Origin: JAEVLT01 sp044598425
GTDB lineage: Bacteria > Bacillota > Bacilli > Bacillales > Cytobacillaceae
Length of the DNA stretch: 64,000 nt
Direction of reading: 5' to 3'
Assembly (NCBI GenBank): GCA_044598425.1
Contig: CP172536.1
Span: 1,364,001 to 1,428,000 of the forward strand
A model generated the notes under the pieces. It had not been told where the DNA came from. It ran no database searches and saw only the letters and a list, made by a program, of their open reading frames with translations. Made by a program: the position numbers and the translations under genes. Of the stretch, positions 1 through 8,940 are shown one piece after another (position 1 is the first letter of the stretch; each line of letters begins with the position of its first letter).

Positions 1-1
1 G

Positions 2-2119
2 GCGACCGGAAACGTCCACTATTTAAATGAAAATGATAAAATTTATCGAAAAATTCTTGTTCATTCGCAAGGAGGAGCCAATCCGCTGAACCGCCATCAG
101 CTGCCGGATGTTCATTTTCGTTCGACAAATGAAATGCTCGATGAATTTAAATTTTTAGGCGCTGAAAAGGCAAAAGAAATTGTTGTGACGAACACGAATA
201 AAATCGCGGATATGATTGATTTTATTAAGCCAATTAAAGATGATTTGTATACACCGAGAATCGAGGGCGCCGAAGACGAAATGCGGCAAATGAGCTATGC
301 AATGGCACACAAAATATATGGCGATCAACTCCCGGAAATCGTCGAAGCCCGCCTTGAAAAAGAATTAAAGAGCATTATCGGCCACGGATTTGCTGTTATA
401 TACTTGATCGCTCATAAATTGGTTAAGAAGTCACTTGATGATGGCTATCTTGTCGGGTCCCGCGGATCGGTTGGTTCCTCGCTGGTTGCAACGATGACGG
501 AAATAACCGAGGTGAATCCGCTGCCGCCGCACTATGTCTGTCCAACCTGCAAGCATTCAGAATTTTTTAATGATGGCTCTGTTGGATCCGGCTTTGACCT
601 TCCAGATAAAAACTGCCCAGTGTGCGGCGAAAAATATCGCAAAGATGGGCATGATATTCCGTTTGAAACGTTCCTTGGCTTCAAGGGGGATAAAGTACCT
701 GATATTGATTTGAATTTTTCAGGGGAATACCAGCCGAGGGCACATAATTACACGAAAGTATTGTTCGGAGAGGAATATGTTTACCGAGCTGGAACAATTG
801 GTACTGTTGCCGACAAGACAGCTTATGGTTACGTAAAAGCGTATCAGCAGGATCACAATCTGCATTTGCGCGGCGCGGAGATTGACCGGCTTGCTTCAGG
901 CTGTACGGGGGTAAAAAGGACAACAGGACAGCATCCCGGCGGAATTATTGTTGTTCCTGACTATATGGATATTTATGATTTTTCACCGATCCAGTTTCCG
1001 GCAGATGACCGAAACTCCGAATGGCGAACGACACATTTTGACTTCCATTCGATTCACGACAATGTCTTAAAGCTTGATATTCTCGGACACGACGACCCGA
1101 CTGTGATTCGGATGCTTCAGGATTTAAGCGGGATTGACCCGAAAACGATCCCGACAGATGATCCCGAAGTAATGAAAATTTTTAGCGGCACGGAAACACT
1201 TGGGGTAACCGAAGAGCAAATTATGTGTAAGACGGGAACGCTTGGGATTCCGGAATTTGGAACCCGTTTTGTTCGGCAAATGCTAGAAGATACGAAGCCG
1301 ACTACTTTTTCGGAATTGGTTCAGATTTCAGGTCTTTCCCACGGGACAGACGTATGGCTAGGCAATGCACAGGAATTAATCCAGGATAAAACATGTACAT
1401 TAAGCGAAGTGATCGGCTGCCGTGACGATATTATGGTTTATTTAATTTATCAAGGACTTGAACCATCGTTTGCTTTTAAAATTATGGAATCGGTTCGTAA
1501 AGGTAAAGGCTTAACAGAAGAAATGGAAGCAGAAATGCGCAAAAATGAAGTACCGGAATGGTACATCGACTCATGCAAAAAGATAAAATATATGTTTCCG
1601 AAGGCGCACGCGGCAGCTTATGTGTTAATGGCTGTCAGAATTGCTTATTTTAAGGTGCATCATCCGCTGCTTTATTATGCAGCCTATTTTACTGTTCGTG
1701 CAGAAGATTTTGATGTTGAAGCAATGGCAAACGGGTCTGTTGCGATTCGTGCCAAGATAGAAGAAATCAATGCAAAGGGACTGGATGCATCCAATAAAGA
1801 AAAGAGTTTATTAACCGTCCTGGAACTTGCACTTGAAATGACAGAGCGGGGATATTCGTTCCAAAAAATAAATTTGTATAAATCGGCTGCTTCTGAATTT
1901 ATCATTGATGGGAACACACTAATTCCTCCGTTTAACGCGATTCCTGGGCTTGGAACAAATGCTGCAATTAATATCGTGAATGCCCGTAAAAACGGAGAGT
2001 TTTTATCAAAAGAAGATTTGCAGCAGCGGGGGAAAGTGTCGAAAACGATACTCGAATACTTGGATAAACAAGGCTGTCTTGGAGACTTGCCAGAGCAAAA
2101 CCAGCTCTCGCTTTTCTAG
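2..2119 (+). CDS. polC: DNA polymerase III PolC, C-terminal part (partial)
   Basis: Catalytic replicative polymerase of low-GC Gram-positives. The gene is cut by the left edge; the reading frame is open from base 2, about 44 codons before the first ATG. Visible are a zinc-binding CPTC...CPVC module (about nt 538-630), the metal-binding motif PDIDLNFSG (about nt 698-724) in the palm, the GQHPGGIIV segment, and a C-terminal tail ending QLSLF, which fits a beta-clamp binding motif. The N-terminal exonuclease part lies outside the window. The next operon follows after a promoter, so polC ends its own unit. Identity is certain from near-continuous similarity to the Bacillus family. Confidence 0.98.
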   Translation, partial: ATGNVHYLNENDKIYRKILVHSQGGANPLNRHQLPDVHFRSTNEMLDEFKFLGAEKAKEIVVTNTNKIADMIDFIKPIKDDLYTPRIEGAEDEMRQMSYAMAHKIYGDQLPEIVEARLEKELKSIIGHGFAVIYLIAHKLVKKSLDDGYLVGSRGSVGSSLVATMTEITEVNPLPPHYVCPTCKHSEFFNDGSVGSGFDLPDKNCPVCGEKYRKDGHDIPFETFLGFKGDKVPDIDLNFSGEYQPRAHNYTKVLFGEEYVYRAGTIGTVADKTAYGYVKAYQQDHNLHLRGAEIDRLASGCTGVKRTTGQHPGGIIVVPDYMDIYDFSPIQFPADDRNSEWRTTHFDFHSIHDNVLKLDILGHDDPTVIRMLQDLSGIDPKTIPTDDPEVMKIFSGTETLGVTEEQIMCKTGTLGIPEFGTRFVRQMLEDTKPTTFSELVQISGLSHGTDVWLGNAQELIQDKTCTLSEVIGCRDDIMVYLIYQGLEPSFAFKIMESVRKGKGLTEEMEAEMRKNEVPEWYIDSCKKIKYMFPKAHAAAYVLMAVRIAYFKVHHPLLYYAAYFTVRAEDFDVEAMANGSVAIRAKIEEINAKGLDASNKEKSLLTVLELALEMTERGYSFQKINLYKSAASEFIIDGNTLIPPFNAIPGLGTNAAINIVNARKNGEFLSKEDLQQRGKVSKTILEYLDKQGCLGDLPEQNQLSLF

Positions 2120-2147
2120 TTTCGTCCTTGTTAGACCGTGATACCAT

Positions 2148-2176
2148 TTGCAACTATGATATGGTTATGGTATAGT
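2148..2176 (+). promoter_or_regulatory. Vegetative (sigma-A) promoter of the rimP-nusA-infB operon
   Basis: TTGCAA at 2148-2153, a 17-nt spacer, and TATAGT at 2171-2176. The -10 is preceded by TGG, giving an extended -10. It lies about 160 nt upstream of rimP and is the best promoter match between polC and rimP. Confidence 0.7.
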
Positions 2177-2210
2177 TTTATTGGAAATACTAAGAAATAC
2201 TCTCGTATTC

Positions 2211-2232
2211 AAGAGTGGGGAAACCCACTCTT
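2211..2232 (+). promoter_or_regulatory. Leader hairpin upstream of rimP
   Basis: AAGAGTGGG (2211-2219) pairs perfectly with CCCACTCTT (2224-2232) around a GAAA loop. The hairpin lies in the predicted 5' leader, about 30 nt downstream of the promoter, and has no long T-run. It is more likely a leader structure than a strong terminator of polC. Function unknown. Confidence 0.55.
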
Positions 2233-2332
2233 TCGTATTGTGTGCACTTATTTTTTCAAATCAATGAAGGATGATACTTCCTGTGAAACACGTAAAATAT
2301 GGGTGTTAACTCGCTAAAAAAGGAGGTAAAGC

Positions 2333-2803
2333 ATGAGCAAAGTAACGGAAGTCGTGGAAGAATTGGCTGCGCCGATTGTAACGGAGCTAGGGCTCGAATT
2401 AGTTGAGGTTGAATATGTGAAAGAAGGAAAGAACTGGTTTCTTCGCGTCTATATCGATAAAGATACAGGTGTTGACATCGAAGAATGCGGTCTAGTCAGC
2501 GAAAAACTTAGCGAAAAACTCGATGAGCTTGATCCAATTACTCACAACTACTTTCTTGAAGTATCCTCTCCTGGAGCAGAGCGGCCATTGAAAAAGCCAA
2601 AGGATTTTGAAAAAACAATTGGCAAACAGATTCTTGTGAAAACATATGAACCGATTGATGGTGAAAAAGTTTTTGAAGGAAAATTACTAGCCTTCGATGG
2701 CAGTGTTGTTTCAATCGAAGTGAAAATCAAAACAAGAAAGAAAACAGTCGACATTCCATACGAAAAAGTTGCTAGCGCCCGGTTGGCAATAAGTTTTTCC
2801 TAA
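2333..2803 (+). CDS. rimP: Ribosome maturation factor RimP
   Basis: 156-residue cytosolic factor needed for maturation of the 30S subunit, the usual length for the family. The N-terminal half carries the conserved run around LGLELVEVEY and GVDIEECGLVSEKL. The C-terminal beta-barrel follows the segment EVSSPGAERPL. The start is fixed by AAGGAGG seven bases upstream. It is the first gene of the nusA-infB operon, as in Bacillus (ylxS), and is transcribed from the promoter at 2148-2176. Confidence 0.96.
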   Translation: MSKVTEVVEELAAPIVTELGLELVEVEYVKEGKNWFLRVYIDKDTGVDIEECGLVSEKLSEKLDELDPITHNYFLEVSSPGAERPLKKPKDFEKTIGKQILVKTYEPIDGEKVFEGKLLAFDGSVVSIEVKIKTRKKTVDIPYEKVASARLAISFS

Positions 2804-2837
2804 TAAGTTGAATAAGTAGTTAAGGGGGATATCATCC

Positions 2838-3962
2838 ATGAGCAGCGAATTATTAGATGCTCTTACATTACTGGAAAAAGAAAAAGGCATTTCCAGAGAT
2901 GTATTAATCGAAGCCATTGAAGCAGCACTTGTGTCGGCTTACCGCCGTAATTTTAATCAAGCGCAAAATGTTCGAATTGATCTTAACCTGCAAACAGGTT
3001 CGATGCGCGTTTTTGCCAGAAAAGAAGTTGTGGACCAAGTATTTGATCCACGCTTGGAAATTTCCTTAGAAGAAGCAAAAAACATCAACCCGAATTATCA
3101 GGTCGAAGATGTTGTCGAAATGGAAGTCACGCCAAAGAATTTTGGAAGAATTGCCGCACAAACGGCAAAACAAGTGGTTACCCAGCGCGTGAGAGAAGCA
3201 GAAAGAGGAATTATTTATTCCGAATTCATTGACCGCGAAGAAGATATTATGACAGGAATCGTCCAACGAATTGATGCCAAGTTTATTTATGTCAGTCTTG
3301 GAAAAATCGAAGCAATTCTTCCGGTCAATGAACAAATGCCTAACGAACGCTATCAACCGCATGATCGCATCAAAGTATTTATTACAAAGGTTGAAAAAAC
3401 AACCAAAGGTCCGCAAATTTTTGTGTCAAGAACGCATCCTGGTTTATTAAAACGGCTTTTTGAAATCGAAGTGCCGGAAATATACGATGGAACGGTTGAA
3501 ATTAAATCCGTTGCCCGCGAGGCTGGAGACCGCTCAAAGATCTCGGTTCATTCCGAAAATCCTGAAGTGGATCCTGTCGGCTCTTGCGTAGGCCCTAAAG
3601 GATCAAGGGTTCAGGCGATTGTCAATGAGTTAAAAGGGGAAAAGATTGATATCGTTAAATGGTCTGATGATCCCGTCGTATTCGTGGCCAATTCCCTCAG
3701 CCCTTCAAAAGTGTTGGACGTAATCGTTAATGAAGATGAGAAAGCGACAACGGTAATTGTACCCGACTACCAGCTTTCACTGGCGATTGGAAAACGGGGG
3801 CAAAATGCGCGTCTTGCAGCAAAATTAACAGGCTGGAAGATCGATATTAAATCAGAAACGGAAGCCCGTGAATTGGGAATTTTCCCAAGGGAAGAAACGA
3901 TCAAGCTGTTTGAAGACGATACTGATTTCGGCTTTGAAGATACAGAAGACGAAGTGGAATAA
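2838..3962 (+). CDS. nusA: Transcription termination/antitermination factor NusA
   Basis: 374 residues, the length typical of Bacillus NusA, which lacks the extra C-terminal repeats of enterobacteria. An N-terminal RNA-polymerase binding domain is followed by an S1 domain (about residues 135-200) and two KH domains. The KH loops are visible as VGPKGSRV and AIGKRGQNA. The tail is acidic. It binds RNA polymerase and modulates pausing and hairpin-dependent termination. AAGGGGG precedes the ATG. The gene lies 34 nt after rimP in the same operon. Confidence 0.98.
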   Translation: MSSELLDALTLLEKEKGISRDVLIEAIEAALVSAYRRNFNQAQNVRIDLNLQTGSMRVFARKEVVDQVFDPRLEISLEEAKNINPNYQVEDVVEMEVTPKNFGRIAAQTAKQVVTQRVREAERGIIYSEFIDREEDIMTGIVQRIDAKFIYVSLGKIEAILPVNEQMPNERYQPHDRIKVFITKVEKTTKGPQIFVSRTHPGLLKRLFEIEVPEIYDGTVEIKSVAREAGDRSKISVHSENPEVDPVGSCVGPKGSRVQAIVNELKGEKIDIVKWSDDPVVFVANSLSPSKVLDVIVNEDEKATTVIVPDYQLSLAIGKRGQNARLAAKLTGWKIDIKSETEARELGIFPREETIKLFEDDTDFGFEDTEDEVE

Positions 3963-3980
3963 AAGTGGGGAGGAATGATC

Positions 3981-4265
3981 GTGAACACTCGTAAAAAAGT
4001 TCCTATGCGCAAATGTGTTGCAACCGGTGAAATGAAGCCGAAAAAAGAACTCGTTCGCATCGTTCGTTCCAAGGAAGGGGAAGTATCCATTGATTTAACC
4101 GGGAAAAAATCCGGAAGGGGTGCCTATCTTTCCAAAGACAAGGAAGCTGTTCTATTAGCCAAGAAAAAAAATATCTTATCAAATCATTTGCAAGTTGCGA
4201 TCCATGACCAGTTATATGATGAGCTGTTAGAGCTAATTGAGAAGGAGAACCGACTGTCCAAATGA
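3981..4265 (+). CDS. rnpM: RNase P modulator RnpM (YlxR, DUF448)
   Basis: Small basic RNA-binding protein of the YlxR family, known in B. subtilis to bind RNase P RNA. The conserved N-terminal motif RKCVATGEMKPKKELVR is present. An ATG at 3975 is in frame, but it lies only one base after the GGGGAGG ribosome site. The GTG at 3981 has normal spacing and gives the family-like N-terminus MNTRKK, so I chose it (94 residues). The stop overlaps the next start (ATGA at 4262-4265), which points to translational coupling with rplGA. Confidence 0.92.
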   Translation: MNTRKKVPMRKCVATGEMKPKKELVRIVRSKEGEVSIDLTGKKSGRGAYLSKDKEAVLLAKKKNILSNHLQVAIHDQLYDELLELIEKENRLSK

Positions 4266-4564
4266 AAGCAGAGCAGTGGATGTTATTACTTGGCTTAGCC
4301 AATCGAGCACGGAAAATCATTTCGGGTGAGGAGCTTGCCTTGAAAGAAATCAGGAACGGGAAAGCAAAGCTTGTTTTACTTTCGGCAGATGCATCAAGCA
4401 ATACAGCGAAAAAAATCACTGATAAATGTAAATCATACAATGTTCCATTGAAAGTTGTTGAAAATCGCCATCTTCTTGGCCAAGCAATTGGAAAAGAGGC
4501 CCGCGTTGTTGTAGCTATAATGGATAATGGATTTGCGAAAAAAATGGTCACGTTGCTCGATTAA
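4262..4564 (+). CDS. rplGA: L7Ae-family K-turn RNA-binding protein (YlxQ)
   Basis: 100-residue protein of the ribosomal L7Ae/L30e/YlxQ family, which binds kink-turn RNA. The family signature is visible as LGLANRARKIISGEE near the N-terminus and LVLLSADAS in the core. It overlaps rnpM by four bases and precedes infB by 19 nt, the standard position in Bacillus. The exact role of YlxQ in Bacillus is not settled. Confidence 0.93.
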   Translation: MKAEQWMLLLGLANRARKIISGEELALKEIRNGKAKLVLLSADASSNTAKKITDKCKSYNVPLKVVENRHLLGQAIGKEARVVVAIMDNGFAKKMVTLLD

Positions 4565-4583
4565 TTCTAGCGGGGGTGAAAGT

Positions 4584-6845
4584 ATGAGTAAAACGCGTGT
4601 GTACGAATATGCGAAAAAACACAACATTTCAAGTAAAGATGTAATAACAAAATTAAAAGACATGGGCATAGAAGTTTCAAATCATATGACAACAATTGAA
4701 GCGGATGCGATTAATAAGCTAGATGCTTTTTTTGTAAAAAAACAAGAAAAGCAGCCGCGAAAACAGGCAAAATCAGGATCTCATCAAAGTCCAGCGAGCA
4801 AGAAGCCTGCACGTCCGCTGCAAAAGCCTCAAGTTCAGCCGAAAACGGCTCCTAAAGCTTTTGAGGAAGAAGACGATAAAGTAGTTGTTTCAAATAAAGT
4901 AAAAGTGGTCCCTCCTAAAACGAAGGAAGGGAAAAAACACGATCAAGAATACCAGTCAAAAGAAAATAAAGCCTTTAATAAAGGGAAGGCTAAAGCTAAA
5001 GCAGGACAACAAAACCGCCATCAGCAGAACAATAAAAAATCTCATTCTGGCGGCCAACAAGCTTTGCCGCAAAAGAAGAAAGAAAAAGAACTTCCTGCAA
5101 AAATTACTTTCAGCGAGTCATTGACGGTGGCAGAACTAGGGAAAAAGCTTCACCGGGAGCCGTCGGAAATTATTAAAAAACTTTTCTTGCTTGGCGTTAT
5201 GGCAACAATCAATCAGGATTTGGATAAAGATGCAATTGAATTAATTGCAGGCGAATATGGGGTTGAAGTAGAGGAAGAAATCAAAATCGATGCAACTGAT
5301 TTGGAAGTTTATTTCACCGAGGATGCCCCTGAAGACCTTGTCGAAAGACCATCCGTTGTTACCATTATGGGCCACGTTGACCACGGGAAGACCACTTTGC
5401 TGGACTCTATTCGCAACACAAAAGTAACAGAAGGTGAAGCAGGCGGAATCACGCAGCATATCGGTGCTTATCAGGTTGTTGAAAATGGTAAAAAGATAAC
5501 GTTCCTCGACACTCCAGGACATGCCGCTTTCACCACAATGCGTGCCCGTGGTGCAAAAATCACCGATATCACCATTCTAGTTGTCGCTGCAGATGATGGT
5601 GTCATGCCGCAAACAGTTGAGGCCATCAACCATGCAAAGGCAGCTGAAGTGCCTATTATAGTCGCTGTCAATAAAATGGATAAAGAAGCAGCTAACGCAG
5701 ATCGTGTCATGCAGGAATTAACAGAGTACGGGCTTGTTGCTGAAGCATGGGGCGGGGATACGATCTTTGTTCCTCTTTCTGCGAAAACAGGTGAAGGTAT
5801 CGACAATTTGCTTGAGATGATTTTACTTGTCGGTGAAGTGGAAGAATACAAAGCAAATCCGAAACGAAACGCCGTCGGAACAGTAATTGAAGCCCAGTTG
5901 GATAAAGGGCGCGGATCGGTTGCGACTTTGTTGGTGCAAAACGGAACTCTTCGAATTGGCGATCCAATTGTTGTCGGCAATACGTATGGACGCGTGCGCG
6001 CCATGGTCAATGATGTTGGCCGTCGCGTGAAAGAAGCGGGCCCATCCACTCCTGTAGAAATTACCGGTTTGAACGATGTACCGCAAGCTGGCGACCGCTT
6101 TGTTGTCTTTGATGATGAAAAGAGAGCACGTCAAATAGGGGAAGCACGTGCACAGCAAGCACTAGCTGCACACCGCGGAGAAAAATCCCGCGTCAGCCTT
6201 GAAAACTTGTTTGAACAACTAAAGCAAGGCGAAATGAAGGACTTAAACGTCATCATTAAAGCCGATGTTCAAGGTTCAGCAGAAGCTGTAGCTGCTTCCT
6301 TGCAAAAAATTGAAGTGGAAGGCGTCAACATAAAAATCATTCATACGGCTGTTGGTGCAATCAATGAATCGGATATTACGCTTGCCGCCGCTTCCAATGC
6401 AATCGTTATCGGCTTCAATGTACGTCCGGATGCAAACGCAAAACGTGCAGCCGAAGCAGAAAAAGTAGATGTTCGTCTGCACCGCATCATTTATAAGGTG
6501 ATTGAAGAAATTGAGGCAGCAATGAAGGGAATGCTTGATCCGGAATACGAAGAAAAAATTATTGGTCAAGCGGAAGTCCGCCAAACGTTCAAAGTATCAA
6601 AAATTGGAACCATTGCTGGATCGTATGTTACTGACGGGAAAATTACCCGCGATAGCGGCGTGCGCTTAATTCGTGACGGTGTCGTCATATTTGAAGGTGA
6701 AATTGACGATCTTAAACGCTTTAAAGACGATGCAAAAGAAGTCGCGCAAGGTTATGAGTGCGGAATTACCATTAAAAATTTCAATGATGTCAAAGAAGGC
6801 GATATTATTGAAGCATTTGTTATGGAAGAAGTAGAGCGTAAATGA
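4584..6845 (+). CDS. infB: Translation initiation factor IF-2
   Basis: GTPase that brings initiator fMet-tRNA to the 30S subunit. 753 residues. It has an IF2 N-terminal helical domain, then a long Lys/Gln-rich linker (about residues 60-170), a second N-terminal subdomain, and the G domain with GHVDHGKTT, DTPGH, NKMD and SAK. Domains II-IV follow. The frame is open upstream to 4527, but the ATG at 4584 has GGGGGTGA at proper spacing and gives the usual N-terminus MSKTRVYEYAKK. It ends in an ATGA overlap with ylxP. Confidence 0.97.
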   Translation: MSKTRVYEYAKKHNISSKDVITKLKDMGIEVSNHMTTIEADAINKLDAFFVKKQEKQPRKQAKSGSHQSPASKKPARPLQKPQVQPKTAPKAFEEEDDKVVVSNKVKVVPPKTKEGKKHDQEYQSKENKAFNKGKAKAKAGQQNRHQQNNKKSHSGGQQALPQKKKEKELPAKITFSESLTVAELGKKLHREPSEIIKKLFLLGVMATINQDLDKDAIELIAGEYGVEVEEEIKIDATDLEVYFTEDAPEDLVERPSVVTIMGHVDHGKTTLLDSIRNTKVTEGEAGGITQHIGAYQVVENGKKITFLDTPGHAAFTTMRARGAKITDITILVVAADDGVMPQTVEAINHAKAAEVPIIVAVNKMDKEAANADRVMQELTEYGLVAEAWGGDTIFVPLSAKTGEGIDNLLEMILLVGEVEEYKANPKRNAVGTVIEAQLDKGRGSVATLLVQNGTLRIGDPIVVGNTYGRVRAMVNDVGRRVKEAGPSTPVEITGLNDVPQAGDRFVVFDDEKRARQIGEARAQQALAAHRGEKSRVSLENLFEQLKQGEMKDLNVIIKADVQGSAEAVAASLQKIEVEGVNIKIIHTAVGAINESDITLAAASNAIVIGFNVRPDANAKRAAEAEKVDVRLHRIIYKVIEEIEAAMKGMLDPEYEEKIIGQAEVRQTFKVSKIGTIAGSYVTDGKITRDSGVRLIRDGVVIFEGEIDDLKRFKDDAKEVAQGYECGITIKNFNDVKEGDIIEAFVMEEVERK

Positions 6846-7123
6846 TTGTCGGCGCAGCCGTATGTGAATGTATCATTTACGATGCACACTCATTAAAAGA
6901 GAAGCGGTCAGTTTTGCAAAGAATTTTAACGCGCTTACAACAAAAGTACAATGTTTCCGTTTCGGAGCTCGATCATCAGGATGTATGGCAACGAACGAAA
7001 ATCGGTGTAGCTGCCATCGGCTCCAATCGGATTCCCGTTGAAAAAGAGCTCCAGCATGCATTGAAATTGATCGACTCATTTCCCGAAATTGAAAGAACGA
7101 TCACCGACATAGAATGGCTGTAA
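6842..7123 (+). CDS. ylxP: DUF503 family protein YlxP
   Basis: 93-residue protein of the DUF503/YlxP family. The family signature is visible: HSLKEKRSVLQRILTRLQQK and VSELDHQDVWQRT. It lies between infB and rbfA with a 4-nt overlap at its start, which suggests a ribosome-related role. No enzymatic activity can be inferred. Confidence 0.93.
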   Translation: MIVGAAVCECIIYDAHSLKEKRSVLQRILTRLQQKYNVSVSELDHQDVWQRTKIGVAAIGSNRIPVEKELQHALKLIDSFPEIERTITDIEWL

Positions 7124-7141
7124 ATAAAGAGGTGAAGAGCA

Positions 7142-7507
7142 ATGAGCCACAGAGCAAACCGCGTTGGAGAGCAAATGAAAAAAGAATTGAGCGAGATTAT
7201 CGGCCGAAAAATTAAAGACCCGAGAATCGGTTTTGTGACGGTTACCGACGTTCAAGTAACAGGTGATCTTCAACAAGCAAAGGTTTATATTTCTGTTTTA
7301 GGTGATGAGGAGCAAAAAGAGAATACGCTAAAAGGACTGGCCAAAGCGAAAGGTTTTATCCGCAGCGAAATCGGACAGCGTATTCGCCTTCGAAAAACTC
7401 CGGAAATCATCTTTGAATTTGATGAATCAATCGATTATGGCAATCGAATTGAATCTCTTCTTCATCAATTGCACGAACATGATGAAAATCAAAATGAGAA
7501 TGATTGA
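7142..7507 (+). CDS. rbfA: 30S ribosome-binding factor RbfA
   Basis: 121-residue KH-like factor for late 16S rRNA/30S maturation. The N-terminus MSHRANRVGEQMKKELSEI and the segment DPRIGFVTVTDVQVTGDL are typical of the family, as is the C-terminal FDESIDYGNRIESLL. AGAGGTG precedes the start. It is the last gene of the rimP-infB operon here, because a strong terminator follows directly. In many Bacillus genomes truB is adjacent. Confidence 0.96.
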   Translation: MSHRANRVGEQMKKELSEIIGRKIKDPRIGFVTVTDVQVTGDLQQAKVYISVLGDEEQKENTLKGLAKAKGFIRSEIGQRIRLRKTPEIIFEFDESIDYGNRIESLLHQLHEHDENQNEND

Positions 7508-7514
7508 GAAGAGG

Positions 7515-7549
7515 AAATGGATAGACAGAAGATGTCTATCCATTTTTTT
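7515..7549 (+). terminator. Intrinsic terminator after rbfA
   Basis: A 13-bp perfect stem (AAATGGATAGACA / TGTCTATCCATTT) is followed by a T-run. It closes the rimP-rbfA operon. Confidence 0.9.
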
Positions 7550-7700
7550 CGAATTGTCTAGACTCTCGGAATAAATAAGCAATTCATCGAGAGGTTTGTA
7601 AAAATTTTATTGGGAATTATGTTAAATGTCTAAAGTAATCATAGGTTTCATGGTATTCTCGAGTAAACCCACGCACGAAGGAAATGCTGATGCATTTTCG

Positions 7701-7730
7701 AGGAGTCTCGCACACCAGCTCCAATCAACG
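7701..7730 (+). repeat. Dispersed repeat family A, terminal fragment
   Basis: Reads AGGAGTCTCGCAC...CTCCAATCAAC, matching the right end of the full copy at 21234-21360 (GGAGTCTCGCACTTCCGCTCCATTCAAC). Confidence 0.6.
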
Positions 7731-7760
7731 TTTTTATCAAGAGTTTACTCTCACAAAACT

Positions 7761-7842
7761 ATTTTTCAGTGGCCTCCGCAAAGCGACAGGAGCCTCCCCG
7801 ACCGCCCGCGGAAAGCGAAGTGCCAGGAGTGGAAATCAACAG
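7761..7842 (+). repeat. Dispersed repeat family A, copy 1
   Basis: Starts TTTTTCAGTGGC, contains CGACCGCCCGCGGAAAGCGA and ends GGAAATCAACAG. It is nearly the same as the copy at 23966-24046 that flanks the IS1182 element. This GC-rich palindromic type is familiar from many Bacillaceae intergenic regions. Confidence 0.75.
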
Positions 7843-7877
7843 GTAAATTTAACAGAGACTCTTTATAAAATGAAAAA

Positions 7878-7962
7878 TTCCCCTACCCAAAGTAGGAGGA
7901 ATTAAAAATAAATGGTTCAAGAAAGCCCTTGAACCATCTGACTTGACAAATGCCGAAAGTCG
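7878..7962 (+). ncRNA. Two-hairpin structured element, copy 1 (unknown RNA)
   Basis: CCTAC...GTAGG hairpin, then ATGGTTCAAG...CTTGAACCAT (10-bp stem), then GACTTGACAAATGCCGAAAGTC. The second copy at 21541-21620 has the same order with a different stem sequence (paired changes) and shares AATGCCGARAGT. This supports a folded RNA or DNA element. It ends about 25 nt before truB, so it could be a truB leader or a mobile-element remnant. No named family is assigned. Confidence 0.4.
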
Positions 7963-7986
7963 AATTGTCTGAATGGAGGGAACGGT

Positions 7987-8910
7987 GTGGAAGGGATTTT
8001 ACCCTTAAATAAACCAGCGGGCATGACCTCGCACGATTGTGTTTATAAACTGCGGAAAATTTTAAAAACAAAGAAAGTCGGTCATACCGGCACATTGGAT
8101 CCCGATGTAACCGGAGTTCTCCCTATCTGTATCGGCAGAGCAACCAAGGTGGCAGAATATATCACTGACGCTGGAAAAGCCTACGTGGGGGAAGTAACCA
8201 TCGGGTTTTCGACCACAACGGAGGATGCAACAGGTGAGATCGTGGAAAAAAAAGCCGTTGACCGAACGATAACAAAGCGGCAGATTTTGACCGTATTTGA
8301 ATCATTAATTGGCGAGATTGAGCAGACCCCGCCAATGTTTTCAGCTGTCAAAGTGAATGGGAAACGCTTGTATGAATATGCCCGCCAAGGAATTGAAGTG
8401 GAACGGCCTACAAGGAAAGTGACCATTTATAAGCTGCAATTACTTGAAGAGGAATTGACAGTTGAAGGAGAAACAATCAAGTTCCGCTTTCAAGTGGATT
8501 GCAGCAAAGGAACGTATATTCGAACATTGGCAGTCATGATTGGCGAAAAACTTGGTTATCCTGCCCATATGTCGAAATTGGTAAGAGTTCGTTCAGCTTC
8601 TTTTACAATAGAAGAATGTTTCACATTGGAAGAAGTGCAAGAACGAATGGAAAAAGGGGAAATCGATCGGGTTCTGTTTCCGCTTGAAAAGGCACTTTCC
8701 CATTTGCCGAAATACTTTATTAATGATAAAGTAGCAGAGAAAGTGAAAAATGGCGCACTTTTGCCGATTTCTGACACCCTGGCAAAATCAGAAGGGCCGA
8801 TTGCAATGGAAACGGGAGATGGCAAAGTACTCGCGATTTATGCCCGGCATCCGGAAAAGCAAGGCGTTTTAAAACCGGTGAAAGTACTGCGCAACGAACA
8901 AGATTCATAG
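7987..8910 (+). CDS. truB: tRNA pseudouridine(55) synthase TruB
   Basis: Makes pseudouridine 55 in the T-loop of tRNA. 307 residues, usual length. The N-terminus MEGILPLNKPAGMTSHD and the catalytic motif GTLDPDVTG (the Asp of DP) are present, with a RNA-binding segment around FSAVKVNGKRLYEYARQG. A PUA-like C-terminal region follows. The start is GTG with GGAGGGAAC upstream. It is separated from rbfA by a terminator and repeats, so it is probably transcribed with ribF from its own promoter. Confidence 0.96.
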   Translation: MEGILPLNKPAGMTSHDCVYKLRKILKTKKVGHTGTLDPDVTGVLPICIGRATKVAEYITDAGKAYVGEVTIGFSTTTEDATGEIVEKKAVDRTITKRQILTVFESLIGEIEQTPPMFSAVKVNGKRLYEYARQGIEVERPTRKVTIYKLQLLEEELTVEGETIKFRFQVDCSKGTYIRTLAVMIGEKLGYPAHMSKLVRVRSASFTIEECFTLEEVQERMEKGEIDRVLFPLEKALSHLPKYFINDKVAEKVKNGALLPISDTLAKSEGPIAMETGDGKVLAIYARHPEKQGVLKPVKVLRNEQDS

Positions 8911-8940
8911 AGGCATGAGAGAGAAAAGGTGAGTTTCAAA

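Larger units (their letters stand above)
7550..7986. other. Gene-poor spacer between rbfA and truB, filled with repeat fragments
   Basis: No convincing gene. Short open frames run through the repeat sequence but have no family resemblance. The spacer holds a short piece like dispersed family B (around 7668-7700, the CGCACGAAGGAA...TTTTCGAGGAG palindrome), a family-A end (7701-7730), a larger family-A copy (7761-7842) and a two-hairpin element (7878-7962) just before truB. GAGTAAAC (around 7660) and GTTTACTC (around 7742) form an inverted pair around the first part. Confidence 0.6.

Noticed and set aside
4527..4583. Upstream in-frame ATG of infB at 4527 as the start
   Set aside because: It lies inside rplGA without a ribosome site. 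The ATG at 4584 has a strong one and the family N-terminus.
7626..7905. Two overlapping plus-strand open frames (80 and 73 codons) before truB
   Set aside because: They run through dispersed repeats, lack ribosome sites and show no protein family features.
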